From Armatimonadota bacterium (GTDB lineage Bacteria; Sysuimicrobiota; Sysuimicrobiia; Sysuimicrobiales; Humicultoraceae): DNA of 64,000 nt. The DNA is taken from NCBI GenBank assembly GCA_016869025.1, contig VGFA01000001.1:62001-126000 (forward strand), read 5' to 3'. Positions 27,065 to 35,500 of the stretch are shown here, in pieces. Within the stretch, counting starts at the first letter, position 1, and every line of letters begins with the position of its first letter. Below the pieces are notes generated by a model. The model was given only the letters and a program-made list of their open reading frames with translations. It did not search any database and was not told the DNA's origin. The position numbers and the translations under genes were made by a program.

Positions 27065-27933
27065 CACAAGTGGCCGAGGAGAAGCCGCTCGCGCTGTACC
27101 CAGGGTGCTCGCTGCAGAGCACCGGAGCCGCATACCTGGCTTCCGTGCACGAGACGCTGCGTGCCCTGGGGCTCCAGGTGAAGGAACTGCCCGACTGGAG
27201 CTGCTGCGGCGCCAGCTCGGCCCACTTCGTTGACCCGGAACTGGCAGTCCTGCTGCCTGCCCGCAACCTCGCGATCGCCGAGGCCCTGGGGACAGATGTG
27301 CTGACCGCGTGCGCCGCCTGCCACCACCGGCTGGCGCAGGCAGAGCACGAGATCAGCACTTCGGAAGCCGTGGCGCGAGCCGCCGCTGAGCAGGGCGTGG
27401 CTTACCACGGCGGGGTCAGGGTGCGTCACCTGCTCTCGGTCCTGGATGAGATCGACCTCTCCGGGCGGATCCGCTGTCCCCTGGCTGGGCTCAGGGTGGC
27501 ATGCTACTACGGATGCCTGCTCGTGCGCATACCCAGGTCCGGCGGTATAGACGACGCCGAGAACCCGGGCATCATGGAGCGTGTGCTCCGGGCCTGCGGC
27601 GCCGATGTGGCCGACTGGCAGGGCAAGACCTGGTGCTGTGGTGCCAGCCTGGCTGCGACCGTGCCAGAGCTGGCCGGGGACCTCGTTCAACGGATACTGG
27701 TGCAGGCTCACCGCGCAGGCGCCGACTGCATCGCCACCGCGTGCCCGCTGTGCCAGCTCAACCTGGATCTGCTCCAGGGTGCCGCGGTAGAGCGGGCGGG
27801 TCTCGAGCGCCTGCTCCCGGTGCTATTCTTCACTCAACTTACGGCGCTGGCGCTGGGAGCCAGCCCGCGTCGCCTGGGATTTGGGAAACACCTGGTGGCG
27901 GTCCGGCCGATGATGGCAGCGCTGGCCGGATGA
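27061..27933 (+). CDS. hdrB: HdrB-like CCG-domain subunit
   Basis: Catalytic-type Hdr subunit of 290 aa with two CCG domains. The first contains SCCGASSAH and CAACHHR (about residues 46-90). The second contains ACYYGCLL, WCCGASLA and TACPLCQLNLD (about 145-235). These cysteines bind the noncubane [4Fe-4S] clusters in archaeal HdrB. It forms a unit with hdrC upstream and metV/metF downstream, matching the acetogen MetFV-HdrABC arrangement. Confidence 0.92.
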   Translation: MTQVAEEKPLALYPGCSLQSTGAAYLASVHETLRALGLQVKELPDWSCCGASSAHFVDPELAVLLPARNLAIAEALGTDVLTACAACHHRLAQAEHEISTSEAVARAAAEQGVAYHGGVRVRHLLSVLDEIDLSGRIRCPLAGLRVACYYGCLLVRIPRSGGIDDAENPGIMERVLRACGADVADWQGKTWCCGASLAATVPELAGDLVQRILVQAHRAGADCIATACPLCQLNLDLLQGAAVERAGLERLLPVLFFTQLTALALGASPRRLGFGKHLVAVRPMMAALAG

Positions 27934-27949
27934 GGAAGGTGGTCTCGCC

Positions 27950-28627
27950 GTGATAGTTGCGCAGCAGAAGCCCTTGGAAGAGATCCGCCAGATGGCGGGC
28001 GGGTTCCGCCGCCTGTTGGTGCTCGGCTGCGGGACGTGCACCACCGTATGCTTCGCGGGCGGAGAGAAGGAAGTCGGGCTCCTCGCAACCTCGCTGCGGT
28101 CGGTGCTGGGCCAGCAGATCGAAGTCGAGGAAGCCGTGGTTCAACGGCAGTGCGAGTGGGAGTTCCTGGACCAGGTCGGCGAGGCGGTTGGCCGGGCTGA
28201 GGCGGTGCTGTCGCTGGGGTGCGGCGTAGGCGTGCAGGGAATCGGGGAGCGCTACCCCGGCGTTGTGGTGCTGCCAGGGCTCAACACCTCCTTCATGGGG
28301 CTCACCGAGGCCCCGGGGATCTGGGGCGAACGCTGCATGGCGTGCGGCGACTGCCTCCTGCACCGGACCGGCGGGATCTGTCCGGTGGCCCGTTGCGCCA
28401 AGAGTCTCCTGAACGGTCCCTGTGGAGGTGTCCAGGACGGGCACTGCGAGATCTCCCCTGAGAACCCCTGCGCCTGGGTGTTGATCTACGACCGGCTGAT
28501 GCAGCAGGGCCGCCTGGAGCAACTGGAGGAGATCATTCCGGTCCGGGATTGGAAGGCGAGCCACTCCGGCGGACCGCGCCGGATCGTGCGGCCCGACCTG
28601 CGCGCGATGGTCGAGGAGGAGGTGTAG
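27950..28627 (+). CDS. metV: MetV-like zinc-finger/Fe-S subunit of methylene-H4F reductase (copy 2)
   Basis: Paralogue of the 21070-21759 product, 225 aa. It begins with the same pattern (MIVAQQKPLEEI), and both carry the cysteine blocks GCGTCTTVC, the central CGVGV region, and CMACGDC...CPVARCAKSLLNGPCGG. GTG 27950 is the start. It sits immediately before metF (5 bp), the standard metVF order, so this copy is the more likely partner of the MetF encoded at 28633. Confidence 0.9.
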   Translation: MIVAQQKPLEEIRQMAGGFRRLLVLGCGTCTTVCFAGGEKEVGLLATSLRSVLGQQIEVEEAVVQRQCEWEFLDQVGEAVGRAEAVLSLGCGVGVQGIGERYPGVVVLPGLNTSFMGLTEAPGIWGERCMACGDCLLHRTGGICPVARCAKSLLNGPCGGVQDGHCEISPENPCAWVLIYDRLMQQGRLEQLEEIIPVRDWKASHSGGPRRIVRPDLRAMVEEEV

Positions 28628-28632
28628 GGGCC

Positions 28633-29550
28633 ATGCCCGCCGGCAGCAATCTGGAAGCGGTGCTGTCCGCAGGGCGGTTCGCCGTGACCGCCGAGCTGGG
28701 TCCGCCCAAAGGCACCAACCTGAGCGTGGTGGAGCGCAAGGCGGAGATCCTCAGGCACTGCTGCGACGCCGTGAACCTGACCGACAATCAGACCGCCATC
28801 GTGCGCATGTCCAGCCTGGCCTGCGCGATCCACCTGCGCCGGATGGGTCTGGACCCGGTGATGCAGATGACGTGCCGCGACCGCAACCGTCTGGCCCTGC
28901 AGTCGGACGTCCTGGGCGCCGCGGGCGCGGGCGTGCGCAACTTCCTGTGCCTGAGCGGAGACCACCAGCAGTTCGGCAACCACCCAGGCGCCAAGAACGT
29001 CTTCGATCTCGACTCGATCCAGCTCATCCAGGTGCTGGCAGGCATGCGGGATACGCGCAGGTTCCAGGGCGGCGACGAGTTCACCGGAGACATCCCAATG
29101 TTCATCGGGGCCGCGGCCAATCCGTTCGCCGACCCGCTGCCGTATCGGGTAGTCCGCCTGGCCAAGAAGGTGCGCGCAGGCGCCAATTTCATCCAGACGC
29201 AGGCCGTCTTCGACCTGGAGATCTTCGGACGCTGGATGGCCCAGGTGAGGGCACGGGGGCTCCACGAGCAGGTTGCCATCATGGCGGGAATCGTGCCCCT
29301 GAAATCGGTCGGTATGACCCGCTACATGCGGGACTACGTTTCGGGCATAACCGTGCCCGATGCGATTATCGCCCGGATGGAGGACGCCGCGGATCCCAAG
29401 GCCGAAGGGATGGCCATCGCCGCCGAACTCATTGATGCCGTGCGCGAGATACCGGGCGTCCGGGGCGTGCACATCATGGCGGTGGGGTGGGAGGACGTCG
29501 TCCCGATCCTGGCAGAGCGGGCCGGGCTCCTGCCGCGGCCGCTGATATGA
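28633..29550 (+). CDS. metF: Methylenetetrahydrofolate reductase (copy 1)
   Basis: FAD-dependent TIM-barrel enzyme of 305 aa that reduces methylene-H4F to methyl-H4F. It begins AVLSAGRFAVTAELGPPKG, and the folate/FAD motifs MTCRDRNRLALQSD, CLSGDH and FIQTQAVFD are in order. The frame is open upstream, but ATG 28633 lies five bases after the metV stop and gives the usual N-terminus. In acetogens such MetF proteins work with MetV and an Hdr/MvhD complex. The intact Hdr set just upstream supports that arrangement here. Confidence 0.94.
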   Translation: MPAGSNLEAVLSAGRFAVTAELGPPKGTNLSVVERKAEILRHCCDAVNLTDNQTAIVRMSSLACAIHLRRMGLDPVMQMTCRDRNRLALQSDVLGAAGAGVRNFLCLSGDHQQFGNHPGAKNVFDLDSIQLIQVLAGMRDTRRFQGGDEFTGDIPMFIGAAANPFADPLPYRVVRLAKKVRAGANFIQTQAVFDLEIFGRWMAQVRARGLHEQVAIMAGIVPLKSVGMTRYMRDYVSGITVPDAIIARMEDAADPKAEGMAIAAELIDAVREIPGVRGVHIMAVGWEDVVPILAERAGLLPRPLI

Positions 29551-29588
29551 CGAAATCCCGGGAGGCGCGGGAAGGGGGGCTGGGCTGA

Positions 29589-30005
29589 ATGCAACCTCGG
29601 ATCCTGGTGGTGGATGACGACCCGGACATCACCGTGGCCGTCAAGACCGTGCTGGAGGCCGCGGGCTATCAGGTGGAGACCGCGCCCGACGGCGAGGAGG
29701 GGCTCGAGAGGGTCCGCCGGGAAGTGCCCGACCTGATCATATTGGACATGCTAATGCCCAGGCTGGATGGGTACGGCGTGGTGCGGGCGCTGAAGGAGAA
29801 GCCCCGCTGGGCGGCGATTCCGATCGTGATCTTCACGGCGGTCGGTGAAGAGGCCAGCCGGCGAAGGTACGAGCTGGAGACCGGGCTGGCCATGGACGTG
29901 GACGACTACGTCGAGAAGCCGGTAAGGCCGGTAGAACTGCTGCACCGCGTCGGCAAGGTGCTGGAGCGACGCGGCAAGCGGGCCGGCAACCCGGGAGAGG
30001 TGTAG
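29589..30005 (+). CDS. Receiver-only response regulator
   Basis: Single CheY-like receiver of 138 aa with no output domain. The acidic pocket is VVDDDPD, the phosphoacceptor is Asp53 (LIILDMLMP), the signalling Thr is in IFTAVG and the Lys in VEKPV. About 15 residues (RRRYELETGLAMDVDD) are inserted between the Thr and Lys positions. Similar insertions occur in the 30010 and 53582 products. It is embedded between two metF genes with no kinase directly adjacent. Likely partners are the cNMP-domain kinase at 31318 and possibly the HisKA segment of the giant fusion at 32501. Confidence 0.88.
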   Translation: MQPRILVVDDDPDITVAVKTVLEAAGYQVETAPDGEEGLERVRREVPDLIILDMLMPRLDGYGVVRALKEKPRWAAIPIVIFTAVGEEASRRRYELETGLAMDVDDYVEKPVRPVELLHRVGKVLERRGKRAGNPGEV

Positions 30006-30009
30006 GACA

Positions 30010-30435
30010 TTGGCCACAGACCCGAAGAGCATCCTGTTGATTGACGACGATGCCGACTTCGTCGAGGCCACCCGGATCGTGCTCGAGAGCCGCGACTACC
30101 GGGTGGCCGTGGCCCTCGACGGAGTGGAAGGGCTGCGCCTGGCGCGTCAGGCCAGGCCCGATCTGATCATCCTGGACGTGATCATGCCGTTCAAGGACGG
30201 TTTCACGGTCTGCGAGGAGCTGAAGCGGGACCCGGTGCTGGCTGAGGTCCCGGTCCTGATGCTCACCTCCTTCGCCGAGCGGCATGGCGATTCAGGCCTC
30301 CCGGTCAGTGCCGGGTTTGGTCTGGAGGCAGAGGACTACCTCGACAAGCCGGCTCCTCCAGGCGTTCTCCTCTCGCGCGTGGAGCGGCTGCTCTCGCGCT
30401 ATGGCCGTGCGGAAGGAGGGCCGGGGGAGCCATGA
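30010..30435 (+). CDS. Receiver-only response regulator
   Basis: CheY-like receiver of 141 aa starting at TTG 30010, 5 bp after the previous regulator. The acidic residues (LIDDDAD), phosphoacceptor Asp56 (LIILDVIMP), Thr (MLTSF) and Lys (LDKPA) are all present. As in the neighbour, there is an insertion after the Thr (AERHGDSGLPVSAGFGLE). It has no DNA-binding or enzymatic output domain, so it probably acts through protein-protein contact. Its stop overlaps the second metF (ATGA), giving tight coupling to a metabolic gene. Confidence 0.87.
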   Translation: MATDPKSILLIDDDADFVEATRIVLESRDYRVAVALDGVEGLRLARQARPDLIILDVIMPFKDGFTVCEELKRDPVLAEVPVLMLTSFAERHGDSGLPVSAGFGLEAEDYLDKPAPPGVLLSRVERLLSRYGRAEGGPGEP

Positions 30436-31316
30436 CCCTGCGAGAGGCCCTGGCTCAAGGCCAGTTCGTGGTGACGGCCGAGGCGTCTCCGCCCAAGGGA
30501 ACCAATGTGGCAGGTGCAATCGCGGAGGCCGAGCACCTGCGGGGGCGTGTGCAGGCGTTCAATGTGACCGACCAGCAGAGTTCGGTGATGCGCCTCGGGT
30601 CCCTGGCGCTCTGCTACCTGCTGAAAGAGCGGGGCCTCGAGCCCATCTTCCAGGTGACCTGCCGCGACCGGAACCGGATCGCCCTGCAGTCAGACCTCTT
30701 GAGCGCGGCGGCGCTGGGCATCGAAAACGTTCTCTGCCTGACCGGTGACCACGTGAAGCTGGGCGATCACCCGCAGGCTAAGCCGGTCTTTGACCTGGAT
30801 TCGGTCTCCCTGCTGCAGGCAGCAGCCGGCCTGATGCGTGGTCAGGACATGGCGGGCAAGAAGCTGGACGGCGCGCCCGACTTCTTCCTGGGCGCGGTCG
30901 TCAGCCCGGGTGCCGATCCGGTGGAACCCCAGCTGCTCAAGATGGAGAAGAAGGCGCAGGCCGGTGCCCAGTTCTTCCAGACACAGGCCATCTTCGACCC
31001 GGACGCATTCGCCCGCTTCATGGAAGCGGCACGGCCCCTTGGCAAGCCTGTCTTTGCCGGGATCATCATGCTCAAGTCCGCCGGCATGGCCCGGTTCATG
31101 AACCGGAACGTTCCGGGCGTGCACGTGCCCGACCGCCTGATCGAGGTCATGGAAGCCGCCAAGGACCGCCAGGAGGCCAGCGTGGGCGTGGCCGCGGAGC
31201 TGATTCGGCAGCTCCGGCCGCTTTGTCAGGGCATCCACCTGATGGCAATGGGATGGGAACACCTGCTGCCGCGGGTGTTGGAGGCCAGCGGTCTGGCAGC
31301 TCAGGGAGTGATGTAG
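30432..31316 (+). CDS. metF: Methylenetetrahydrofolate reductase (copy 2)
   Basis: Second MetF of 294 aa, clearly paralogous to copy 1: AEASPPKGTNV, VTCRDRNRIALQSD, CLTGDH and FFQTQAIFD. It ends without a MetV domain, and no metV lies beside it. It overlaps a receiver gene upstream and is followed after 1 bp by a histidine kinase gene, then by the HdrA/GltD fusion, mvhD and hdrCB. It therefore appears to belong to a second methylene-H4F reductase/Hdr assembly. Whether it has the same substrate or cofactor as copy 1 cannot be told from sequence. Confidence 0.92.
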   Translation: MTLREALAQGQFVVTAEASPPKGTNVAGAIAEAEHLRGRVQAFNVTDQQSSVMRLGSLALCYLLKERGLEPIFQVTCRDRNRIALQSDLLSAAALGIENVLCLTGDHVKLGDHPQAKPVFDLDSVSLLQAAAGLMRGQDMAGKKLDGAPDFFLGAVVSPGADPVEPQLLKMEKKAQAGAQFFQTQAIFDPDAFARFMEAARPLGKPVFAGIIMLKSAGMARFMNRNVPGVHVPDRLIEVMEAAKDRQEASVGVAAELIRQLRPLCQGIHLMAMGWEHLLPRVLEASGLAAQGVM

Positions 31317-31317
31317 C

Positions 31318-32499
31318 GTGGCCAGCCAGGAGACGCTCGAGCGCACATCCCTGTTCGGGGATCTGCCCGCGGCGCTGCTGCGCCGCCTGGCCGCCCTGAG
31401 CGAGGAGCGGTCCTACTCGGCGGGACAGCGGATCTTCCAGGAAGGCGAGGGCTCCACGCACCTTTGCATCATCAAGGAGGGGCGCGTCGCCCTCGAGATG
31501 GACCTTCAGATCGGTAGGGCAGAAGCCGGCGAACGGCGCACTTTTGCCGCTGTGCTGGGTCCTCTTGATTGCTTTGGCTGGTCCGCGCTTGTGCCTCCCC
31601 ACACCCGCACCATGTCGGCCGTGGCTATTCAAGACACGACCGTGGTGGCTCTGGAGCGGGAGGCGCTGGAGCGCCTGATCGCCGATGACCCTCGGGCCGG
31701 GGTCCTGATGATGCGCGGGCTGGCCCAGCTCGTGGGGAATCGTCTGATGGAGGCCAGGGCAAAACTGTGTTTCGTGATCGCGCTGGTGTCCCACGAGCTG
31801 AAGGCGCCCCTGGCCGCCGTCGAGAGCTATCTTCAAGTGATGCTGGGCGGCTACGCGGGTGATGTTCCGGACAGACAGCGGGAGATGCTTGACCGGTGCA
31901 GCATCCGGGTGCAGGAGCTGATTGAACTAATCAACAGCCTGCTCAGGGTCTCCCGGATCGAGACCGGTGACCTCTCCGCGGAGCTCGGTGTCGAGTCCCT
32001 CCACGACATCCTCGAGAAGGCCGTGGACAATGTGGCTACCGCTGCCCGGGACAAGGGTGTGTTTCTTCGAGTGCATGTGCCCGCGGGCCTGCCGCCGCTC
32101 TTGATGGCGCCGCTTCGAATCCAGGAGGCGCTTACGAACCTACTGGACAACGCTGTGAAGTTCACACCTGCAGACGGAGAAGTCATCGTGACCGTCCAGG
32201 AGCGGGAGGCCGACATCTGTGTGCAGGTGCGGGATACCGGAATCGGTGTGGCCGCGCAAGAACTGCCAAGGATCTTCGATGAGTTCTACCGCGGGCAGAT
32301 GGCTCAATCGAAGGGACTGGGGCTGGGCCTGTCGCTCGTGAAGAAGATCGTCGAGGCCCACCGGGGCCAGATCTGGGTGGAGAGCCCGCCCCCAGGAGAG
32401 ACGCGCGGCACGGTCTTCACGTTTGCGCTACCCAAGGCCCTGACCGTGCAGGCCTCGCCTGGTGAGAGGCCTCCTGCCGGTCAGGGGGAGGCGGCCTGA
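31318..32499 (+). CDS. Soluble sensor histidine kinase with N-terminal cNMP-binding-like domain
   Basis: Protein of 393 aa without membrane segments. Residues about 8-130 form a CRP-type cyclic-nucleotide-binding-like domain (LFGDLP, GEGSTH, GWSALVPP, RTMSA). A HisKA helix with phosphoacceptor His159 (VSHELKAP) follows, then a HATPase with N box (LLDNAVKF), G1 (DTGIGV) and G2 (GLGLGLS). The cNMP domain keeps an Arg in the phosphate-loop position (TRTMSA), so a nucleotide ligand is possible. The first about 200 residues are paralogous to the start of the next protein. Natural partners are the two receiver proteins upstream. Confidence 0.9.
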   Translation: MASQETLERTSLFGDLPAALLRRLAALSEERSYSAGQRIFQEGEGSTHLCIIKEGRVALEMDLQIGRAEAGERRTFAAVLGPLDCFGWSALVPPHTRTMSAVAIQDTTVVALEREALERLIADDPRAGVLMMRGLAQLVGNRLMEARAKLCFVIALVSHELKAPLAAVESYLQVMLGGYAGDVPDRQREMLDRCSIRVQELIELINSLLRVSRIETGDLSAELGVESLHDILEKAVDNVATAARDKGVFLRVHVPAGLPPLLMAPLRIQEALTNLLDNAVKFTPADGEVIVTVQEREADICVQVRDTGIGVAAQELPRIFDEFYRGQMAQSKGLGLGLSLVKKIVEAHRGQIWVESPPPGETRGTVFTFALPKALTVQASPGERPPAGQGEAA

Positions 32500-32500
32500 G

Positions 32501-35500
32501 GTGATTCAGCGTGACGCGCTGGACCGGTGCGCCCTGTTCGGAGGGCTCGGCCCGTCGGCCCGCGACCTGGTGGCCTCGCTTGGGACCGTGGTCTCTTTTG
32601 AGGCCGGTGAGCGCATCTTCTCCGAGGGTGAGGAGGCGCGCGACTTCTACGTGATCCATGAGGGTCGGGTGGCCCTGGAAATGCGGGCCCCTGAGCAGGG
32701 AGAGGAACTGCCCAGGTCGGTGGTCGTGTCCGTGCTGGGCGCAGGCGAGAGTCTTGGCTGGTCCGCCCTGGTGCCGCCCTTCGTGCTGACGATGTCCGCG
32801 GTGTGCGTGGAGCCCGCGGTTCTCGTCGCCATCAGCGGTCCTGTTCTGCGTCGGCTGATGTCTCTGGACTGGGAGATTGGCTACCCCATCATGGCCGGGC
32901 TGGTGGATCTGGTTGAGTACCGGATGGCGAACATCCGGACCCGACTGACGCAGATGCAGGCCGTGGCCACCCATGATCTGCGCTCTCCCGCTGCCAGGGT
33001 GACAACCTACCTGGAGGCCATGCTGGCCGGAACTGCCGGCGACCTGACCGAGGATCAGCGGCACATCCTGGAGCGCTGCCGCCAGCGGTTGGCGGACCAG
33101 ATCGAGTTGCTGGACCGCCTGGTGCGCGTCTCCCCGCCCGTGGCTGAGGAGCGCGGCGCGGGAGTGCCGCCAGCGCCGACGGCCCCGGCCGCCGGCCCGG
33201 TTGGGAAAGCGGAGGCGACCGGGGCGACCGATGAGTCCTCCGGCACTCCCGTTGGCGCCGCGATGGTGGTTGGCGGAGGGATCGCCGGGATACAGGCCGC
33301 GCTGGATCTGGCCGATGCCGGTATCAAGGTGCACCTGGTGGAGCGCGGCCCGGCCATCGGCGGCCGCATGGCAACGCTCGACAAGACTTTCCCCACGAAC
33401 GACTGCGCGATGTGCATCCTGTCACCCAAACTCTCCGGCGTCAGGCTTCATCCCAACATAGAGATACACACATTGGCCGGGTTAGAGGGCCTGGAGGGAA
33501 GCGCAGGCGATCTCCGTGCGACCATCCGGCACCGCCCGCGCTTCGTGGACCTGCTTCGATGCACCGCGTGCGGGGACTGCGCCACGGCGTGTCCGATAGG
33601 CGTGCCCAGCGAGTTCAACGCCGCGCTGGCACCACGTACCGCGATCTACCGCTCCTATGCCCAGGCAGTCCCAGGCGCCTACGCCATTGACAAGCGAGGT
33701 ACCGCGCCCTGCCGCGACGCCTGCCCCATTCACCAGCGGGCGCAGGGGTACGCGGCGCTGGTGGCTCAGGGGCGCTATGAAGAGGCGTTCCGCGTAATCC
33801 GGATGGAGAACCCCTTCCCCGGGATCTGCGGCCGCGTCTGCAACCACCGGTGCGAGGACGCCTGCTCCCGCGGCCTAGTGGACGGCCCTGTTAACCTCGC
33901 GGCGCTGAAGCGGTTCGTCGCGGATTGGGCGTATGCCCGGCCGCGGGAGCCCGAGGCGCGGATCGATCCGGTGCACACCGAGCGCGTGGCCGTCGTGGGT
34001 TCAGGCCCTGCCGGTCTTGCCGCCGCCCGCGATCTTGCGGTCAAGGGGTACCGGGTGACCATGTTCGAGGCCCTTCCCGTAGCCGGCGGCATGATGCGGG
34101 TGGGAATCCCGGAGCACCGCCTGCCCACGCCGATCATCGAGAGGGAGATCGCCGACATAACCGACCTGGGCGTTGAGATCCGATGCAACAGCCGGGTGTC
34201 GCACGTGCGCGACCTGTTTTCCGAAGGGTTCAACGCCATCTTCCTGGCCACGGGCGCCCACAGGGCCCGGAAGCTTCCCATTCCCGGGGCAGACCTACCG
34301 GGCGTGCTGGTCAGTACCGACGTGCTGCAGAACGCCCGGCTGGGCCAGCCCGTGTCGATAGGCCGGCGGGTGCTCGTCCTGGGAGGAGGCAACGTCGGTT
34401 TCGACGTGGCCAGGACATGCGCGCGGCTGGGTGCCGAGGTGCACGTGGCCTGCCCAGAGGCGCGCGAGGCGATGCCGGCCCACGCCTGGGAGATCGCCGC
34501 GGCCGAGGAAGAGGGCGTCAAGGTCCATCCCGCTACGTCTTTCGTCCGGGTGCTGGAACGGAACGGCCGCGCCGCGGGCCTGGAGTGCCGGAAGGTACGT
34601 TCCATGCGCTTCGACGAGGCGCGGCGCCTGCACCTCGACCTCGTCGAGGGCAGCGAGCACGTGCTGGAGGCGGACACGGTCATCTTCGCGATCGGCCTGG
34701 CGCCGCAGACCGAGATCACCTCCGGCCTGCCTGGCGTCGCCACCACAGCGTGGGGAACGTTGCAGGTGGAAGCGGACTCTCAGTCCGCGGGCTACCCTGG
34801 TCTGTTCGCCGGCGGTGACCTGGTTACCGGTACGGCGTTCGTGGTGGACGCGATCGCAGCCGGAGCGCGGGCAGCGCGCGGCATCCATGCCTATCTGCGC
34901 GGGGCGGTCCTGGAACCGGACCCCCTGGCCCCGGTGGCCAAGCTCACCCTGGACGAGGTCGAGGATCGGTTGCTGCGCGGGCAGATACGGTTGCAGGCGC
35001 GCTTCGGCGTCCACGAGCTCCCTCCGGGAGTGCGGCGCGCCTCGTTCGTCGAGGTGGACGAGGGGTTGACCGAGGAGGAGGCGCGTCAGGAAGCCGCGCG
35101 CTGCCTGGCCTGCGGCGTATGCGCCGAGTGTCTGGCGTGCGTGCAGGCGTGCCGCCGCGAGGCGATCAACCATGCCGAGACCGAACGCGTAAATACGCTC
35201 CGCGTCGGCGCAGTGGTACTGGCGCCTGGCATCGAGCCGTTCGATGCGGCGCACGCGGAGGCCTACGGCGTGGGCCGCTTCCCGAACGTCCTGACCGGGC
35301 CGCAGTTCGAGCGGCTCCTCTCCGCGTCAGGACCGACGCAGGGCCACGTCACCCGACCCTCCGACGGCGCGGAACCCCGCAGGATCGCCTTCCTGCAGTG
35401 CGTGGGCTCGCGCGACCAGCAGAACCGCTACTGCTCCTCGGTGTGCTGCATGTACGCAACCAAGGAGGCCATCCTGGCCAGAGAGCACCTTCCCGAGGCC

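Noticed and set aside
30432-31316. metF2 as a recent exact duplication of metF1
   Set aside because: The motifs match but many intervening residues differ, so the copies are old paralogues in different modules.
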